Shown here in pieces: positions 58,079-64,000 of a DNA stretch of 64,000 nucleotides. This DNA is from Excoecaria cochinchinensis. Lineage: Eukaryota > Streptophyta > Magnoliopsida > Malpighiales > Euphorbiaceae. Positions within the stretch are counted from its first letter, which is position 1. Each line of letters opens with the position of its first letter. The notes under the pieces were generated by a model that was not told where the DNA came from, made no database searches, and saw only the letters and a program-made list of their open reading frames with translations. The DNA lies in the NCBI GenBank assembly GCA_947683425.1, contig CANTUQ010000073.1, positions 5,490,501-5,554,500 on the forward strand. The letters run 5' to 3'. The translations under genes and the position numbers were made by a program.

Positions 58079-59810
58079 CAATGTTATTGAAACCGGAGCG
58101 AATAGAAAACCGGCAAGGCTAAGCGTTCGTGGTTCGACCGGGTTTAACCGGATTTTTTTTTATTTTTTAAAATATTATTAATTAGTATAATTTTTATAAA
58201 TACTATCGTATAAACATTCAAACAAAAAAAAATTATCAAAACATTTAACATATGCCACAAATATATTAATAATAAGTTACAAAATATATTAAATATTCAT
58301 CAAAAATAAGTTTTAAACATTCAAATAAATTCATTTTACATTACATATATTTAAAAAAAAAATCATTTTCATCACTCATCATCATCGTCATTCTAATTAT
58401 CGTTGTCGTCATCTCCATCACCATTACTAATAACTCTGCTACAAAATAAATAACCAACTCACTCACACCTTTAACATTTTGAGTCTGACTGTTACACTTC
58501 TTTTCTTTTCTTATTGTATTGATCAGAATTTGATAAATTAACATCATTAATTCTTATTGCACTGCACACCATACACATTTTGCATTCTTTCTTTTTCTTA
58601 TACCCACACTTTCACCTTTTATTTTTTTTAAAAAAAAAAATTATTACTTGATTAGGTATTTTTCTGTTAAAATATTTTATTTTATGAGTTTTAATTTAAA
58701 AATTAAATAATTCAATAACTGTAGGTGAAATTAAAAAAAATGGTAGAAAATTATCTTTAAATTCACCAAGTATAATAATTTATTCAATTTTTATTCTATT
58801 GTATTTTATTGAATTATTAAACCATTATATTATTTTCATTAAGTCCAAACGTTAGGGGTGAGCATGGTCGGTTAACCGGTCCATGAGTCTCAGTCCATTA
58901 ATATCGGTTTTTTAAAATTTTAGTCCATTAATCAGTCCATTACCATCGGTTAACCAGTCCATCGGTTTCGAATTTTCGGATTGGTTACCCAATATTTTTC
59001 GGTTAACCACTATAATTATAAATATATTCATAAATACAATTAAAATGTTTAAGATACTTAAAAATTAAAATTTTTTCACTATAACATAACATTATTGTTG
59101 TTAAAATAAAAATATTTGGTAGATATAAGCAAATTTATTTTTAAAAATTAATATTTAATAAGTAAATATATTAACCGGTCTATAATCACTTTTAATTAGA
59201 CAAATTGTTATACTTACTAATAGCCAATTAAAAATACTTAAAAACTTTAAAATAATTAGTATAATGAAAAATAAAGTACATGATCACTTTTAATTAGAAT
59301 AAATTGTTATAAATTATTAAAAAATTAATAAATTAACTAAAAATTCGGTTTCGATTCGGTTAACCAGTCACATGAGTCAAAAACCATTAACCAATCCATT
59401 AATATCGGTTTTTTCAAAACACTAACCATTAACCAGTCCATTACAATCGGTTAACCAGTCCATCGGTTCGATTTCGAATTTTTTTCCGGTTAACCGAGTC
59501 CATCGGTTTTTTTGCTCACCCCTACCAAACATGATTAAATAGTAAAAGAATCAATTATTTGCTAAATAAAACTTATTAGATTATTTATTTTTTTTTTTTA
59601 TGAAAAGAGCACTTATTTTATTAATTATTTTAAACTAAAAAGAAAATAATAAAATATAACCCGGTTTTGTCCGATTCTCCGGTTTTGTCCCTTTTTTACG
59701 GTTCAATCCAATTTTTTTTCAGTCCGATTTTATGTAGTTGAGCTAACCTATTAGACTGCCAGTTCGTGATTAAACCTGTTTAATCGGCTGGTCCGGTTTC
59801 AATAACATTG
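58079..59810. mobile_element. Non-autonomous hAT element
   Basis: 1732 bp with terminal inverted repeats CAATGTTATTGAAACCGG / CCGGTTTCAATAACATTG and exact 8 bp duplications GTTTTAAC (58071-58078 and 59811-59818). The CAATG end and the 8 bp TSD identify hAT. No transposase. A MITE is nested inside. Confidence 0.92.
58853..59524. mobile_element. hAT-type MITE nested in the hAT element
   Basis: 672 bp, TAGGGGTGAGCA...TGCTCACCCCTA, flanked by CCAAACGT and CCAAACAT (8 bp, one C/T-type change). Internally it repeats CGGTTAACCAGTCCATCGG in both orientations. Confidence 0.88.
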
Positions 59811-60007
59811 GTTTTAACCTTAAATAGAACCAATTTGTTAATCATTTGAGAATTTAGTTTGTCGGTGGCACGGCTTAGCATGCTTTCTAATCCAAACATG
59901 ATTTTCAATATTATATAATAAATTCCAATATGCTTTCTAATGCAATGTAGTACACGAAATTAAAGCGCATACAATTGCATAATATAAATAAACAAACACA
60001 TAAATTC

Positions 60008-60913
60008 TAGGGGTGATTACAGATTTGTGAGTCCCAAAAAATTAGTCAATTAATTATTTATTTTTTGAGAATTACTGACTATTAATCAGTCCGTTACTAT
60101 CGATTAACTACTCCATCAGTTTCGAATTTTCGGATCGATTAACCAATATTATTTCAGTTAACCACTATAATTATAAAGTGCATTTATAAAAAAAATTAAA
60201 ATGTTAATGTTACCTAAAAATAAAAATTAAAAACCAAAATAATTCAATTTAATATTCAAATTATAAATATAAACTAAAAATGTTGTGTCAATATGCATGT
60301 ATAGGATAGAAAAATGTAATAAATGGAAAAATTGTAATTTTATTAAATATTAATTATTATTTGCAACGAAATTTTTTATTTTTAAAGTGAAATATATTTA
60401 ATTGGAATTGCAAGTGTTAAATACTGCCTATAAGAATATTAAAACTAGCATTCCACATTTTAATAGAATATTATTTATCATATTAAATTTTAATAATTTA
60501 AATATAAAATATTTTAATTAAATAGTTAAAATTATTAAATTAATTATATATATTAAAAAGTTTGAAAAGTAAAAAATTTTGTGTGTGTGGAAATAATAGT
60601 CCATTACAGATGTAATGTTTTGTTAATATATTAATATTATATAACTTTTCGAATATATTATGATTTTTATTATTGAAAAATTGATAAATTAAGAAAAAAT
60701 AATAAATATTAAATATGAATATATTGAATAATTAATAAATTAACTAAAAATCCGGTTATCGATTCGGTTAAATTGTTATATGAGCCAAAACCATTAACTA
60801 GTCAATTATTATCTTTTTTTTTTCAAAATACTAACCATTAACCAGTTTATCAGTTCGGTTTCGAACCGATTTACCGATTAACCTCATTAACCGTTTTTTT
60901 ATTCTCACCCCTA
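60008..60913. mobile_element. hAT-type MITE, second copy of the same family
   Basis: 906 bp, TAGGGGTGATTAC...ATTCTCACCCCTA, flanked by ATAAATTC and GTAAATTC (7 of 8 match). TTTCGAATTTTCGGAT and TTAACCACTATAATTATAAA are shared with the MITE at 58853. More decayed than that copy. Confidence 0.82.
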
Positions 60914-61832
60914 GTAAATTCACACACGTGCATGAAAATAAGAATAAAGCTAGTTAGTAACCTCCTTTAATGACACAATGAACTAAACTAAATAACTCAT
61001 AAATTAAACATGCAATTATACAAATATCTTAATTACCAACCGGTTATTCTTATTTCAGTCCTATGTTATGCTAAATTATATTACATGCAAAATTACCAAA
61101 TTACATATTATATCCTATTAATTAATCACAAAAATATGCAATTAAATATAAATTACAACAATTTAATTAATCATAAAATTCCTATTATATTATATCTCCA
61201 CATCTCTAACAATTATAATTATTTGCTAATTATAATTTATACATTAAACATAAAATAATTATGATTATTAACTAATTATAATTGCATTATTCTACAAGAA
61301 ATTACTTAAAAACAAAAGATTAAATTAATAAATTGAATTAACTACATGAATTCAAAAAGAAGAAAAGATGAAGATACAATTGAAATCAAACAAAATTGCT
61401 AAAAGGGTTTTAAATTCGGCTTGAATTTTAGTTTCAACATTAGTCTTTTACTTCAATTTTAGGGTTTTGAGATTCCTTCCGGCAGTCCTCATTCCATCAT
61501 AATGCTCAAATCTTCCTCAGCTTCTTCTCTGAATTTCAACAGCACTTCCGCTTCTTCTTCAATTTTGAATCTTCAATTCAAGATTATAACTCTACAATCT
61601 TGGCTTTTTCCTCTAATATTATTTCTCTATTTTCTCACAAATTCTCTCTTAATATTTCTCTATAAATTCTGGAATTTCACACAAAAATTATGGTGTAAAT
61701 TGTGAAGCTGAAGAACACCTATTTATAGGCTAATGGCTTGAGTGGAGTGCACTTTAAGACTAAGAGATATGTCCCTTTGGGCTTATTACTTACGTTGGAG
61801 TGTTCTTCCATATAGAAACAGAATTTGGGAAT
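60914..61832. other. AT-rich LTR-like DNA, no gene
   Basis: Short inverted AT-rich motifs and a minus-strand TATA region near 61720. Frames here (for example 61502-61705) are low-complexity Ser/Leu-rich and unlikely to be real. Confidence 0.5.
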
Positions 61833-62653
61833 CACTACAAGAAAAAAAGCATTTCCCGACGGAAATTCCCAACGGAAAATAAGGAATTTCAGTCGGGAAA
61901 CTAAATTGCCGACGGAATTTTTTCCGTCGGCAATTTAGTCGTAGGAAAAATTTCCCGACGGAATTTTTTCCGTCGGGAAATTTACCGACGGAAATTGAAT
62001 TTCCGTCGGTAATTACCGACGGAAAAAAATTTCCGTCGGTAAAATTTATCGACGGAAATTAAATTTCCCGACGGAAATTTTTTTCCGTCGGTAATTACCG
62101 ACGGAAATTCAATTTCCGTCGGTAAATTTTACAAATTAAAAAAAAAATAATAACAAATTAACATAAATAAATAATAATAATAACAATACAAATTAACATA
62201 ATAATAATAATAATAATTAAGGTACAAATTTTATTGATTTTAATTTAATAATTATAACATGTTGAATAATAATAATAATAATAACTAAAATTAACACAAC
62301 TTCTTAATAGAAATAATAACAAATACTAATAATATATCTACTTAACATACCCATTAAATAATAATAATAATAATAATTAACACAACTTCTTAATAGAAAT
62401 AATAACAAATACTAATAATATATCTACTTAACATACCAATTAAATAATAATAATAATTAACACAACTACTTAAAATACTAATAACACTAATAACAATTCC
62501 AATTAGCATATACCCAATTAACAATAATAATCATAATATGAAAAATTCTATTAATAAATTTAATAACAATAAAGTGTTAAGAATTATAAATTTAAACAAT
62601 ATTTAATATTTACCAATATTCATCTAACATAATAATAATAATAAAAATAAAAA

Positions 62654-62704
<51 letters not shown>

Positions 62705-62859
62705 CTAAAAGACAAAAAAGAAAAACAAAGTGACAGTTACCTGGCGCCGGAGGAGGAGGAGGAGGAGGAGGAGGGGAGGCGCGCCGATCGGCGCCGGAGG
62801 GAGGGGTGGTGGTCGGCGGCGGCTGGGCAGAGGGCCAGAAACGGGTTGAGGAGAGGGAT

Positions 62860-62900
<41 letters not shown>

Positions 62901-63025
62901 GGGGGGAGGAGGAGCGGGAAAAGAGGGAGGGGGAGGAGGGGAGGGGTGGTGCGCCGGAGGGAGGGGAAGGGGCGGTGGTCGGCGGCGGCTGGGCAGAGGG
63001 CCAGAAACGGGGAGAGGAGAGGGAG

Positions 63026-63074
<49 letters not shown>

Positions 63075-63152
63075 GGAAGGAGGAGCGGGAGGGGAGGGAG
63101 GGGCGGTGGTCGGCGTGGGAGGGGAGGGAGGGGCGGTGGTCGGCAGGAGGGA

Positions 63153-63192
<40 letters not shown>

Positions 63193-63703
63193 AGAGAGAG
63201 AAGGAAAAGAGAGGGAAAATTAAATTTAATTTAACTTTAGCGACGGAGAGTATATTCCGTCGCTAAAAAGAGAGTGAAAGTTACTTAATTTCAATTTAGC
63301 GACGGAATAATACACCGTCGCTAAAAAATAGCGACGGTTTTTTTATTCCGTCGCTATTTTTAGCGACGGTTTTCTTATTCCGTCGCTAAAAATAAAATTA
63401 AGTTTTTTTCTGATTTTTTTCAGCGACGAAAATGAATTTCCGTCGCTATTTTTAGCGACGGTTTTTAATAACCGTCGTAAATTTCGGTCGGCAATTTTGG
63501 AGGGAAATATTGGCGCCATTTTTAGCCACGGATTTTATTTTCCGTCGCTATTTACCGACGGAAATAAATTTCCGTCGGTAAATAGCGACGGAAATAAATT
63601 TTCGTCGGTAAATAGCGACGGATGTTAATTTTCGTCGCCATTTAGCGACGGAAATGACTCCGTCGCTAATTTTCCGTCGCTAAATCAATACTTTCTTGTA
63701 GTG
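61833..63703 (-). mobile_element. Non-autonomous CACTA element 2, inverted relative to element 1
   Basis: 1871 bp beginning CACTACAAGAAAAAAAGC and ending ACTTTCTTGTAGTG, flanked by exact AAT duplications (61830-61832 and 63704-63706). The CCCGACGGAAATT-type subterminal repeats are on the left and TAGCGACGG-type on the right, the reverse of element 1. The core has (TAA)n at 62631-62703, GC-rich DNA at 62740-63215 and (GA)n runs. No transposase. Confidence 0.92.
62806..63150 (-). repeat. GC-rich tandem duplication with (GA)n runs in CACTA element 2
   Basis: GTGGTCGGCGGCGGCTGGGC and AGAGGGCCAGAAACGGG occur near 62808 and again near 62971, about 163 bp apart, each followed by a (GA)n run (62863-62900 and 63027-63075); a third GA run is at 63147-63190. 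Long frames here are Arg/Glu/Gly simple sequence, not genes. Confidence 0.8.
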
Positions 63704-64000
63704 AATATTCTCCTCCCTCAATAGGCAATGAAAATTGGATTCTAGAAGAAAAAAGGTTTCAAAACAGGGTAAAAATCCCATTCATAAAGGTTTTCCAGGC
63801 TAAACCAACGCTAGAAAGACTAATGCAGGCACCAAGTGATCCAATGCCAGCACCAATTCTTCCTAGGCAGGCGTCGAGGAAGATGGATAGCTGCCAGTCA
63901 TCTTGGGCCTTTTTCTAGGTCTCCATAAAGTTTTATTAAAAAGTACTTTTTTATGATCCCGTTTTTAGCTACTTCTAGTTTTTTTTCAAGGTGTTTTCAG

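Larger units (their letters stand above)
57900..64000 (-). mobile_element. Probable Ogre/Tat-like LTR (element E), broken by four later insertions
   Basis: GGAGTCGCCACTCGATACAA near 58026 matches the start region of element A and B LTRs. Once insertions are removed, AT-rich sequence continues (59819-60000, 60922-61830), then a minus-strand TATAAATAG at about 61720 and a GC-richer tail at 63790-63900, the same order as in the B LTRs. The right end is outside the window. No coding sequence. Confidence 0.45.

Noticed and set aside
62806..63266. Overlapping Arg/Glu/Gly-rich open frames
   Set aside because: They are translations of (GA)n and GGAGG simple repeats in CACTA element 2, open in several frames at once.

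Overview
This is eudicot nuclear DNA: a plant KORRIGAN-type cellulase gene with introns and an intact frame lies in an AT-rich background packed with nested plant transposable elements. No RNA gene, bacterial operon or CRISPR array was seen. The species cannot be fixed from the sequence. Only one gene looks functional: a five-exon, 621-codon GH9 subclass A endo-1,4-beta-glucanase on the + strand (54657-57634).

Layout. 1-9141: a minus-strand Tat/Retand-like Ty3/gypsy element (C) with a 5' LTR, a decayed gag-protease frame, no pol and a convergent antisense ORF; a solo LTR (2992-6175) is nested in it. 9147-12430: AT-rich, probably old LTR. About 12430-18478: minus-strand gag-only Ogre/Tat-like element (A). 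18480-29820: + strand endogenous pararetrovirus (Caulimoviridae) relic, split by two solo LTRs (22019-25702 and 27034-29709). 29830-31750: two decayed foldback structures. 32853-34899: non-autonomous CACTA element. 35477-46221: second gag-only Ogre/Tat-like element (B) with both LTRs, PBS and PPT. 46222-53491: Retand-like element (D) with gag, protease, RT and two RNase H domains, its LTR split by a fourth solo LTR (50983-53281). 53492-57900: gene space with the glucanase. 57900-64000: probably another Ogre-like LTR, broken by a hAT element, two hAT MITEs (one nested in the hAT) and a second, inverted CACTA copy.

Nesting is supported by target-site duplications read directly: GATAA, CCTAT, GCCTC and AAAAC for the four solo LTRs; GAA and AAT for the CACTA pair; GTTTTAAC for the hAT; and near-perfect 8-mers for the MITEs.

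The most interesting signals lie in the retroelements. The long-LTR family carries a pair of small stem-loops 300-400 bp from the LTR 3' end, whose pairing persists while flanks diverge. It also carries GC-rich hairpin modules whose arms keep complementarity, often through G-U pairs, although sequence and copy number differ. Elements A and B share conserved non-coding blocks, although they carry no pol. None of this demonstrates a new functional system, but the hairpin modules are testable.
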